Positions 21,205 to 30,888 of a stretch of DNA of 64,000 nucleotides are shown one piece after another. This DNA comes from Ceratorhiza oryzae-sativae (lineage: Eukaryota > Basidiomycota > Agaricomycetes > Cantharellales > Ceratobasidiaceae). The position numbers and the translations under genes were made by a program. Under the pieces are notes generated by a model. The model searched no databases and was not told the DNA's origin. It saw nothing but the letters and a program-made list of their open reading frames with translations. Position 1 is the first letter of the stretch. The number at the start of each line of letters is the position of its first letter. The stretch covers positions 1,612,001 to 1,676,000 of the forward strand of contig JARWMV010000238.1 of assembly GCA_030998015.1 (NCBI GenBank), written 5' to 3'.

Positions 21205-22575
21205 ATGCATCTACCTCAAAAAACACCAACAATGCTAAGCGAAGATGGCTTGAATGTGGGAACACCCCAGCCAAACAAATCAAGCACAGGGTGGAGGTCG
21301 GCATTGCCATTGCTGGCACCCTTGGAATCAAGCTGAGCCCCCTCACCCGCTTCTACACAGCTTACGCTGACAGATTGCAGGTCCGAAGAGCCAACCGAAA
21401 CCACATGGGCCCCCCAATTCTGTGTCCAGACCAGGGCAGTGCTGCTGACCTGGTCGAAGCTACGTGATCAGCCCTCAAGTGGGCTTGCCACCCAATACAA
21501 GGTGTTCTGCCACCACCAGCCCAATCACTGGGCAACCTTAGCCATGGTCGAATGGCACAACCCAGAGGAGCTGAACTACAACCTGACCTGGCCCCTGCAT
21601 GTCCACGCCCTCTCCATCAGTCAGGAATGGAAGGGTGGGTGGAACACCCAGAACGTGGGGTTCTGGGACTTCAAGGGGCAACACCCCAACATACAGCCCA
21701 AAGACCTCAAGGACGGGCCAGGAGGCAACCCAGCAAGGGACGCCTTCAACTATCTCTGGAAGGATGTCAGAGCTAATGGCAAGGAGATAGAGGATTTGAT
21801 GGCAGGGGACCTGACCTTGGAAAGGTTGGAGGAGATCTTGGTGAAGGGAAAGGGTGGAAAACGGTCAAGGATGGAGGCAGACTTGGAGGATGGGATGGAG
21901 ATTGTCACCTCAGCGACGAAACAGGAGTACTACCAGGCATTCAAGCACCTCCGCCCCCTCCAGATGGTGACGACATGGAACTTGGTACAAGCATATGCCA
22001 AGTACACATACAAGGAAGACTGGGGTTGCATGCCTGCAATCCCTGTGGAGTTAGAGGTCCTGGAAGACTGGGAGCACATTGACTGAGCAGACAGATGGTT
22101 TGCCAAGGAGGTCGAGAAGAGGGGAAGAGGGGTGCGCCATTGCATCCTGGTGATAGAAGCCAAGGAGGTCGAGAAGAGGGGAAGAGGGGTGCACCATTGC
22201 ATCCTGGTGATAGAAGGAGAAACTGGAACAGGGAAAATGGCATATGCACGATCCAAGGGCTGCCACAGCTGGATGTGCAATGTGTGGAATGTGGGCAACT
22301 TGTCAGAAGATGCCAACATTTGGATCCTGGATGACATGGTCCAGTCAAACGGGAAGTACTTGCTCAAGGCCCTGAGCCAGTACGAGGCAGACTTCACAGG
22401 CAGGTACGTGCACATGAAATCGATGAAGGTACAGCTGACAGTTATTCTGGGAAATAGCCAGTCAGCAATCATGAAGTGTTGGTCAGACATAGAGGGGGAA
22501 GAAGGGGACTTATGGGTATCAAGAAATGTAGAATGGGTGTATGCAGGAGGAAAACCATTCTTTGTATTCCCTTAG
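21205..22575 (+). pseudogene. CRESS-DNA-virus/geminivirus-type Rep gene (HUH endonuclease + SF3 helicase) inside element A
   Basis: One frame from ATG 21205 to TAG 22573-22575 with in-frame TGA only at 21334 and 22084. HUH endonuclease signatures occur in order: motif I-like 'VLLTWSK' (about residue 79-85), motif II 'PLHVHALS' (130-137, His-x-His), a GRS-like 'FWDFKGQHPNIQ' (153-164) and motif III 'AFNYLWKD' with Tyr 183 and Lys 186. The SF3 helicase part has Walker A 'GETGTGK' (338-344), Walker B 'WILDDM' (373-378) and motif C 'VILGNSQ' (413-419). Rep nicks the viral origin and unwinds DNA in rolling-circle replication. A 57-bp in-frame duplication lies just before Walker A. The gene is on the retrotransposon's coding strand and upstream of its polypurine tract. 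Endogenous Rep genes are known in fungi; one inside an LTR element is new to me. Confidence 0.82.
22102..22215 (+). repeat. 57-bp tandem duplication in the Rep gene
   Basis: 22102-22158 and 22159-22215 are near-identical (one base differs, a CG versus CA), adding 19 codons in frame directly before the Walker A motif. Confidence 0.95.
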
Positions 22576-22692
22576 AATAATTTACTGTATTGTACAACTT
22601 CTGCTATGCCCATCCAAACAGTTGGGGCATTCTGAGAAGAAGCAAACGAATCCTCACCCCTAAATAACCTCCACAACAAAGAAAAGAAAAAC

Positions 22693-22821
22693 AATCTCAT
22701 GTAACAGAGAGGTTAAGGGGTCTAGCCTGACTCAGCCTGACCTCATCAAACAATACTGAATCAGCCGAAAGGTTGTTGGTTCAAGTCCAGTGCCCTTAAC
22801 CTCCTTGGTGCATGAGATTCC
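22693..22821 (+). ncRNA. tRNA-like hairpin with a box B sequence, upstream of the polypurine tract
   Basis: Two nested inverted repeats, 'aatctcatg'/'catgagatt' and 'gaggttaaggg'/'cccttaacctc', enclose a T-arm-like 'gttggttcaagtccagt' whose 'ggttcaagtcc' fits the pol III box B consensus. A box A candidate 'tgactcagcctg' has two mismatches and no proper D arm is evident. It may be a decayed tRNA or a tRNA-derived insertion. I cannot assign an anticodon. Confidence 0.35.
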
Positions 22822-22870
22822 TTTTGCATAAGGATCTAAACCATGTCTCAAGGTCCCCCAAGACATGTCC

Positions 22871-22882
22871 AAAGGGGGATAA
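22871..22882 (+). other. Element A polypurine tract
   Basis: 'aaagggggataa' lies directly before the 3' LTR start at 22883. This shows that the cargo genes upstream are internal to the retrotransposon and not beyond its end. Confidence 0.8.
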
Positions 22883-24252
22883 TGTTATGACCTGTCAAAC
22901 GGATATAACAGAGTAACCGAATATTTTTACAGATTTATGGCATTTTTTCCTAAGCAGAACAAGCCATAAACAAGGTCACATGACCTTGGCGCTTAACTGG
23001 CGCTTACAGTGGTTACCCTGAACTTGCTCCAGCATTTCTCTCCCTTGTTACTTGGAGCGAGGAGCAAGTTGTCATGTGATCTCAGCACTTACAGCAGGAT
23101 CACGTGACCTCAGCGCTTATGGTGGTTACCCTGAACTTGCTCCAGCATTTCTCTCCATTGTTACTTGGAGCAAGTAGGGCTCTGTGACAAACACAAATTT
23201 GAAAACATGTTTGACACAAACAATTATAAATGCTGTTTTCAAACAGTAACTCACCATTTGAAACCAGTCACTCTTGAAAGCTGCATGTGGCATGCAGCCA
23301 TTAGTCAGTGTCATGCCATTGTGGCAGAGACAACTGCATTCATACTTACATTTCACCACCGCCTATTCCCCAGCCTCTATTGACAGCAATGCCAGTACCA
23401 AGCAGTCAGGGCTCACCAAGCCAAGTGCCAATTGACCCCTGTCTCCTGGAACTTTTGCATCACCTTCATACTTTGCCAGCTTTAAACTTGAGAAGCATGA
23501 TATAGAGCACTATGGGTCAGCACAGAGTGCTCTGGATTATAAGCTTCAGCTTATCTTTGGTTCTCAAGTTGAAGGTTGTTCAATTGAATTCCAGGGTTGT
23601 GGGCAGTTGCTTGAAGCAATTGTACATACATTTTCAAAATACATAGACAGGGAGGAGGGCAAGAATAGGACTCTAGGGTGGTGGGTGAAAGAACTGGCAA
23701 TTGCAGCCAGTTCAATCTCACACTCATGTAATTCTTTAAAGATTTATCAAATGAATTACTGGTCATGGGCTATCATCATTGAAAACAGTTTCAAACTGTT
23801 TTTATGTGTTTGTCACAATGTGAGTTTTCAGTTTGAAATGTGAAAACTGTTTGTCACAGAGCCCTAGGAGTGAGGAGTGAGTTGTCACATGATCTCGGTG
23901 CTTATGGCAGGATCATGTGACCTCAGCACTTACCCCTTGGACCTCACACAGCTCTATAAGATTCGGAGCCACACAAACTTAAGATAAACAATTACCTAAC
24001 CCATAGTACTGTATATAACCTGCACCTACTGTGGATTGTGCTTAGATAATACATCTGCAGCCACCGCAGCCATGGGCGTATATAAGAAGGATAAAGCAAG
24101 ACTGGACACCTCAGCTTGCTTTATCTCATCAACCACCATAGACCATAGCAAACACTGTAACTAGAACACTCAATACATACCGCATAGCACCAAACCATCA
24201 ATGCAGCCACTACTTAAGTGCTTTGCAAGGAAGCATCCAGAGGGTCACAACA
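22883..24252 (+). repeat. 3' LTR of element A (1370 bp, contains a 688-bp MITE)
   Basis: Begins TGTTATGACC and ends GTCACAACA like the 5' LTR. Without the MITE and one TA it is 680 bp, about one 113-bp repeat unit shorter than the 5' copy. TATATAAG and the self-priming segment 'cagcttgctttat' are conserved near 24077-24123. Confidence 0.9.
23177..23864. mobile_element. MITE with TA target duplication, inserted in the 3' LTR of element A
   Basis: 688 bp with terminal inverted repeats starting 'gggctctgtgacaaaca' and flanked by TA at 23175-23176 and 23865-23866. Related 'gtttgtcac' and 'tttgaaa' motifs recur inside. The 5' LTR lacks it. TA duplication points to mobilisation by a Tc1/mariner-type transposase. 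No coding capacity. Confidence 0.85.
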
Positions 24253-24550
24253 CTTAGGCCATCATAGTCCATAGGTCTGCCTTCACCTCACCAGTGTTAG
24301 CCCTAAGTCATTCAGGCCATCAACTCTGACAGAATATTTGTAATAGAAAGCACCCAGTTATATCTCATATCTGTCATGGCCTAGACCCTGAGCATGAATT
24401 TGGTATGTTTTTATAATATTTTACTTTACCTCTATTTTCTATTTTTTGGACAAGTCCTGTTTATTCAGATATATGCATAGAATTATTGACTGAGTAATAT
24501 TCCTATATTTTTCCTTATTTTTCTAGCTATGCATATATTCACTCAAATGG
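24253..24550 (+). repeat. Fragments of the second LTR family right of element A
   Basis: 24253 to about 24330 resembles the 3' end of the LTR at 4907-5409 ('catagtccataggtctgcc'). TGTCATGGCCTAGACC at 24372 starts another copy, which runs through 'ggacaagtcctgtttattc' and breaks off near 24550. Confidence 0.5.
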
Positions 24551-24552
24551 TT

Positions 24553-24704
24553 GGTGTTGTCACACCAGGGGGTGTGCAATGGTGTAAATGGTGTAAAACT
24601 TTGTTATAACAATATATTACATCAGCTTTGTTACATGTAATGGTATAATGACATGTTAACAACATATGATAACACCATTACACACCCCCTGGTGTGACAA
24701 CACC
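24553..24704. mobile_element. 152-bp palindromic MITE-like element
   Basis: The first 24 and last 24 bases are perfect inverted repeats (start 'ggtgttgtcacaccaggg'), and the match continues for about 8 more bases after one mismatch. The centre is AT-rich. No target duplication was recognised. Confidence 0.65.
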
Positions 24705-25064
24705 CTTGTTACATGTAATAACATGTAATACAACCATTTTTTGCTGAGCAGGTAGCCCAGCCATAGCATGCAAGATCCACAAGACCAGTACATAATGGAG
24801 GCAAGTGCTTCTGAGATACTCCTGCACAGTACAGCTCATAGGACTATACAACAGATGTATGCCAGTAGAGGTCTTGTATAAGGAAACAATTGTCAACTGC
24901 AATGTAGAACCAGGAACAGAACTCACACTTGTTGTACCTTTAATTAGGGTCACAATGGCTACTTATTATGTATAGTTGTTATTCACAGCCACCAACTACA
25001 GTAGTCTTAGCTATTAATTACATTCCTACAAAATCAACACAAACATGTATATTTAACAATTTCA
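24705..25064. other. CpG-poor spacer, no gene seen
   Basis: AT-rich repeat-like sequence between two MITEs. It begins with copies of 'acatgtaata' also found inside the preceding MITE. A 91-codon minus-strand open frame overlaps it but has no recognisable feature. Confidence 0.4.
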
Positions 25065-25066
25065 TA

Positions 25067-25660
25067 CAGGCTTCAGAGGCTAGTGGAGCCAACAGAGCTT
25101 GAGAGTTTTTTTGCCTGTCCAGGGAGCCTCAGAGAGCCCTAGAGAGCCTTAGAGAGGCTAGAAGCCCAGGGTAAAAACAGTGATTTCAAATATATCTGCA
25201 AAGAAGAAACTTCTGTGAAAGTGTCATGTTTGGGACAGTATTTCATGGGTTTCTCATTCATTTTTGACACAAATGAGCTTTAAATTGTGTTTTTGGGCTC
25301 CTGGAAGCCTGTTGCATTAGCTAACATATTTTTGGAAATTGGAAATTTGCACATACAAGTGCTCAATTATGGCTTGTCACATGGAGCCACCTGACTCAGG
25401 AGCAAATTACCCCTTTGCAGATTTCAGCCTCCTCATGATTTGCTGTCTGGCTTGTTGCTACTGATAGGTTGATTGGTGGCATTTAGTAGACTTTCTGCTG
25501 TGGAAAACTTGATACAACAGCTGGATAGAAAAAACATATATTTTGGTAGATCATAAGTATATTTTGTTTGTTTGTACCCTGGCCATCTGAGCTCTCTGAG
25601 GCTTCCTAGACGGGCAACAAGCCCTCAAGCTCTATTGGCTCCAATAGCCTCTTGAGCCTG
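25067..25660. mobile_element. 594-bp MITE with long imperfect inverted repeats and TA duplication
   Basis: TA at 25065-25066 and 25661-25662 flank ends 'caggcttcagaggcta' and, inverted, 'caggctcaagaggcta'. The imperfect repeats extend about 75-90 bp (shared 'ggagccaa', 'agagcttgag', 'agcctcagagag', 'cagggta'). Its right border coincides with the return of CpG-rich gene space. Confidence 0.8.
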
Positions 25661-26035
25661 TACAAAATCTCCTGATGCGGATAGCCACGCAAGCCTCGGC
25701 CCGCCACCCGAGTTAGGCATCGCCTTACACAGCCACACGATCAGTCTTAAACGCCCTTCACGTCATTCGTTCCTGGGTCCATTGATCAATCTCCCGTACC
25801 CAACAACCACCGAGCGTTGTCAAGCGTCCTGTACCACTAGTTCCGCCCAATCTATTGCTTTAACCTAATTATAGCGTTTTACCAGAGACAGCGTTGATAC
25901 CTTGTGGCTTCAGCTAGGTGCTTACTTTTCTGACGTACGTACTATCTTGCGTCACTCCGGGCACTGGTTTTCGTGCGCCTCTTGTCCTCAAGCCCAGCTA
26001 CAACACTCGAATACCAATATCTGTTAAACTTCACA

Positions 26036-27765
26036 ATGGCGACACCGTCCATTCACCCATCTCCGTCCAATCCGTTCCGAGATCCAAACCGAACGCCAAT
26101 CGTGACACCTCAGCCAACAGGCTCATCCCTCAACCCATTTCTAGCGCCCAGCGAGCGGGTTAGTCCGCAGACAACGGGGATGAGCCAATATTTTACGCCG
26201 CAGCGGACTGGTGTGGACGGACTGTCTCCTCATCCCGCCGGAGGGCTGTCCGCTCAGCCTACCGGAGATTCACGAGCGCTTTCCCCCGAAGAGTTGCCAA
26301 AGCATACTCCCGGAGCCCAGCCCATGAGGACGTTTAGCTCCTCTTGGTCCGACGGGGCACTCACACCTCAAGCTACTGGATCTGGAGTTTTGAATTCCCA
26401 TGACACGGGCGTGTCGGACGCCGCCGATCAACTTTCCGCGTTATCCATATCCGGGCCCCAAACCTCGTACTCGCCACCCTCCGGCCCTCCTCCAGCCCAG
26501 AAGTCTACATCGCCCAATCCTGTCTTGTCCTCTCCCGAGGCAAGCAGCAGCGCCGTTCCTCAATCCATATTCGCACCCCCTCCCGGCCCTCCGCCTCAGT
26601 CATCGCCACAGCCACAATCCTACGCGCCCCCACCTGGCCCGCCTCCCGAGAGCCGCGGTTCGGCACCACGTGAACCTCGGGCCCGGTCTCCGACTCCGAC
26701 GTTGATGGTCGAACCTCCTCCGCCATACACACCAGCAGCCGATGTCCGTCATGGCGAAGTTCCGCTCGAGACGGGACCTCGAAGGGCGTACGCGCCCGAT
26801 TGGCACCCAGACGGGCGGACGTGGAGGAACGAAGCTGTGCTTAGTCCAGGAGCCCAGAGGGGGGAAACACAGTGGGATTCATTGGAGCCTCGCTGGACGA
26901 GGCAGGATCATGGGCGGCCGAATCAACTGGGTTCCAGCGCGAGTCCCATTAGGACAAGTTCTACCCGACCCAGCTCCAGCAGGCCGGGTGCAGGTGGAAG
27001 TTCCTGGAGTGCGTACCCCGGTCAAGGCGCTGGAGCGCCCGGCGGAAATGTGCTCAGGCCTCCTCCGAGACATCCATCGCAATCGGAATCATCTCTGTCT
27101 CTCAGCAGGTCGAGCACGACTGTCTCTCGCTCTAACGCCGGCCCACCGACTGTTTCGCCGACACCTGGGCGAGCGCTGTTAAACCGGGGCCAGGTCTTGG
27201 CATATCCCGCCAGATATGAATGTGATCGATGTACGTCATTTTACGGTTTATTCTTCAAATATGAGCCTTATTTGTGAACATCTGACTAGGCCACTTGACG
27301 GGCTATGTTGCATACGACCCGTCGAATCCTTGCTCCCAGTGCTGGGCCATGTTCGCTCAACCGTACGAAGGGGTACTAGAATTCGCACCGTGGGATCAAC
27401 CAGAATCGGTCACTTCCGATGAGCAAAACCTCCAACGACCTCTTCCGGCCTCTAGACCTCAGGTCCGTCCTGAGCCTAGCATTTCTGCTCGGCCAATGTC
27501 CCATCCGTCGCCTCAGGCTTCATACGGGTTCGGCGTTGGAGGAGGCTTGCCTCCGCCCAACTGGTCGTCCTCGTCCCTGCGGCCATCCGCGACGATCTCG
27601 TATTCGAGGCGCCCCCCGCCTGGTTCACTCGTGGTTCGACCTGGAGACCCGAGGATCGGAGGGAGAGTCTGCTGGAAATGTAGTGGCGACGGGTGGCAGT
27701 ATAAGACGATGGGGCTAGAGACCAAGACGTGTTCGGCGTGTAATGGCCTAGGGAGACTATTTTAA
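26036..27765 (+). CDS. Proline-rich protein with C-terminal DnaJ-type zinc ribbon (HUA1-like)
   Basis: Two exons, 26036-27230 and 27290-27765, joined by a 59-bp intron (GTACGT...CTAG) in phase 1, give 556 aa. Residues 1-390 are low complexity, rich in Pro/Ser with repeats such as 'QPTG', 'PQTTG', 'PQATG' and 'PPPGPPP'. The C-terminal part has paired cysteines 'CDRC ... CSQC' and the DnaJ-like 'CWKCSGDGW ... CSACNGLG' (CxxCxGxG). The arrangement matches fungal HUA1-like proteins, cytoplasmic factors linked to actin patches and ubiquitin ligase adaptors in yeast. Start chosen as the first ATG after the upstream CpG-rich leader; the context is 'acaATGgcg'. The family name is from memory. Confidence 0.75.
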
Positions 27766-30700
27766 TTCTTGAAGCGGCAAATGTGTGGTGATTCCTTTTC
27801 TTTCTTTCCTGCTTGTTGGATTGATACAGCATGTGAAGCCTGGACCCCCGTGTGGCTGTAAATTAGACGGATCGAATTAAATACAAGAAATAATATGGGC
27901 TGCACGAGCTACTCGTCGCGTGGGCACTTGGCGCTTTCCTGGATCCGGGAGTCTTGATTAGGACGAGGGAGCGCACTGCGACTGGCCAGGATATCCTGTC
28001 CGGAGCTGACGCCATTGGAGGGCAGAGATCAGTCGATGAAGGAGAAATTTTGTCACGAAAGGGGAGATGAATACAGTGGGAGAGGAGGCGCATCCGAAAT
28101 GGGACAAGTCAGTGGAGTGGGTCATAACGGCCGCATAGGGCGACGGAGGCGCAGCATTTCTCGTTTGCTCTACCCCCCGGCACTATGTTTGTCTCATACT
28201 CGTGTGTTTACTCCTATAACATCGACCGCGACCTTATGTGGCCTTGTCGCAAAAACGGCAACCACACCGCCTGAAATCCAAGATCAAAGAACGTGGCTTT
28301 TTCGCTCCAACGGCGAGAAGAGTTCACGTCGATCGAGGCACTTGGAATTATCTTGAATTGAATGCATCTGGATTCCCAGTCGACTGTGGGTTTACCCCCG
28401 CAAAAACCTGTCCCTGACTTCTTGGGAGCGGTCTAGCATTTTAGAGACATCCTGCAAGGTCACTCACAGGCATGAGTACCTTTCAATCAACCCTACACAA
28501 ATGGACGCACCACTCCTCACCCCAAGCCGTCAACCAATGGGGGATGGCTGTTGAACCGCACAGACGGGAATACAAAAGCAAAACCTATGTTGGCAGAGGC
28601 ATAGTCTGGTATTGCCAGATAGAGAGAAGTAACCAGCATACATTCTACTATCTACTCAAGCCAAGTGCACGAATGCGGGTCGGTGATGTCAACCACGCCA
28701 GCTTCCGTCGCGCGGTTGGAGCGGTGGTGTTGGGGTGGCGTTCTTAACCACGGGTTGTAGCGTAACGCGGCTCCCATCAACCCCACAAGAACTCGACCTC
28801 CACCAAGCTTTTCTGTATGGCCATTGACGATGTTCCAGACTGAACTCTATTTGAAAGTACACTAGAAGTACACCGGTTACTGTACTCTACGACAGGGAAA
28901 CGTTCGGCTCACTTCTATGAATGCTCATCTTGGGACAAAAGACAAAGCTTGTGCTCGGCGCCATGTCCTAGTGCTTCCAAGTGTCTGTGGGTGACAGTAG
29001 CCCTCTTGGAGCGATCCAGCTCACGCCCCTTGTGCCACCCGGCTATTGATTATACCGACCAAAACTCTCGGGACACCGAGGGTCAAGGGATCCAGTCGGA
29101 CAAGGATAAGTCGGGACCTTCTGGGCTTGAGCTGATGCTGGGCTCGCATGACACACAACTACTTGGTGCGGCCGTCTTTCACCTCATTTTCTCTCTCGCA
29201 CACATGTCTCAGCCTTAAAATGAGGTATCGACATATCACTTAATCCAATTTCCATTGCCCAATAATTATCATACTCTAAGTGCTTGAGCGGTCGACTTCA
29301 ACGATAGGATGAGAGGAGCATGTCGACGCACAATGTATCGCAGAGATCGGGATGAGGGCCATGTAATAGTCTTTGCACAATAAGGTCTATCTGAGCCGCT
29401 TTAGGCTAAGATAGTAGTTTCTCTATCGCCGTTTATTCAAAATTCGACATGCAGAACGGGCGGGCGCGACCGGTGGAATGATATCAAGACAGACCAGCGC
29501 TGGGCCCTGTGATATTCGATTGTGATTTAGGTCTCATCTCCACTGTCGGGTCGCGAGAAATCTGTGAATGTCTCCGTGTGTCACTGAGGGAACAATATCG
29601 TCTCACTCAATTTTTTATGCAAACATACGTTCGACAACCTTTCTTCGTACTACATCCCACCATTCCCCATATTTCCGCGCGGGGTTGGGCCACTATGTCG
29701 TAACCACGATGGTGTATATATATGACATGGTCTCACAAAACGGTCTCACACACCATAGGCCACTACGACCACATATATACCTGAGGCTAGTCCACTAGTC
29801 GGTGCCCAACTTGGCCACCAAGACTTGGCACATCAATAGGAGCGGCACTCGTCCGGTATCGTGCTTGCAGCCACCAAAAGTTCAATATGTCAACCGGTAC
29901 AAACATAAAGCACTTCTTCAATATCTCCACTCGATACGAAGTTCTGGTGTTTGGTTGCCCTGCATCACCTTCTACTATATAGCTGCATATGGACATGTGC
30001 ACGCCATCGGCTTCGTTACAGCCCCTTGCCGTCTCCACCCAGGCAAAATAAATATTAAATAAATAAATAAAACACGATATACTTCCGCGATTGGCAGTAC
30101 GCCCCCCCCTTACTCATTTTAGATTCCTCCAAAAAGCGGCTCAAAAGGTTCAGCTCGGTGGCAACACTCCCCATTCTGCGTTTTGTGCTGACCGGGCACA
30201 TGGTTACTAGCCCAACTCAGCTCATAGTGGAAGAGGGTGTATAGAATCGACGAACCATTGAGAGAGGCGACAAAACGTACCTCGCTTTCGCTCTTTAGCC
30301 TAAGATGGCGCGTGGGCTTGGGAGAGCGGCGCTCAATTGGGCAGAGAGTGTACGGGGTTAGCGGGGATGTAATGCCGCGTGGCTGTAGAGTGGGGGTGAA
30401 AGGCGACCGACGCGGTGAACGGGTTTGGGGATTCTCGGCCAAAGCTACCTCGAAGTCACCAACTGTCCACATATTGCCTTGTCTTTTTCATGACGACGCG
30501 CCTCTGTACCACAATAACATGCTCCTCTGTTGTTAATTATCCCGCTTAGCATTCAGTTTTATTAAAAAGATTTCTCTGGCAAGACGAACCAATCAAGACA
30601 GACCGGCTGAGGCTGGAAGGACATCCGATTTTGGTGTAATAGCTATATTCTCGAGAATCCTGTTTTGATCTCTACTTATAGATCTCCTTTGACAAAGCAC

Positions 30701-30888
30701 TCGCCGCTTTGAAAATTTTCAGATGCTCTGCAGCTCAGGGGCTTGTGTCTAATGGGTCATCAAGCGGACATCTTCGGCCCATTCAAACCTTCAACCTAAG
30801 CATAAACCATTCAATATTTGTAAATACATGCAACTTGACCAAATCAACCACAAGAAACGCATACAGGAACCCGAAAGCCCTCAGACAC
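27766..30888. other. 3.1-kb intergenic stretch, no supportable gene
   Basis: Open frames here are short, overlap on both strands and show no motifs or convincing splice series. TATA-like 'tatatatat' occurs near 29711. Nothing further can be supported. Confidence 0.5.

Larger units (their letters stand above)
6167..24252 (+). mobile_element. Element A: Ty3/Gypsy chromovirus with Rep-like cargo, interrupted by element B
   Basis: Bounded by LTRs starting TGTTATGACCTGTC and ending TCACAACA. Order on the plus strand: LTR, primer-binding site, gag, protease-RT-RNase H, [element B inserted], integrase with chromodomain, accessory ORF, opposite-strand gene, CRESS-type Rep gene, tRNA-like hairpin, polypurine tract, LTR. 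Without element B (6908 bp plus one GGAGG) and the MITE in the 3' LTR it would be about 10.5 kb. Coding regions carry 13 in-frame TGA codons but no in-frame TAA or TAG inside the long frames. No target duplication is visible (CTGTT before, CTTAG after). Confidence 0.88.

Noticed and set aside
6167..22882. TGA reassigned to arginine in the retroelements
   Set aside because: CGA is still used as an Arg codon in the same frames (for example near 7090 and 13507), and the LTRs show the same CG loss outside coding DNA, so CpG decay explains it better.
29500..30500. Small genes in the 27.8-30.9 kb gap
   Set aside because: Only short frames without motifs or coherent splice series.
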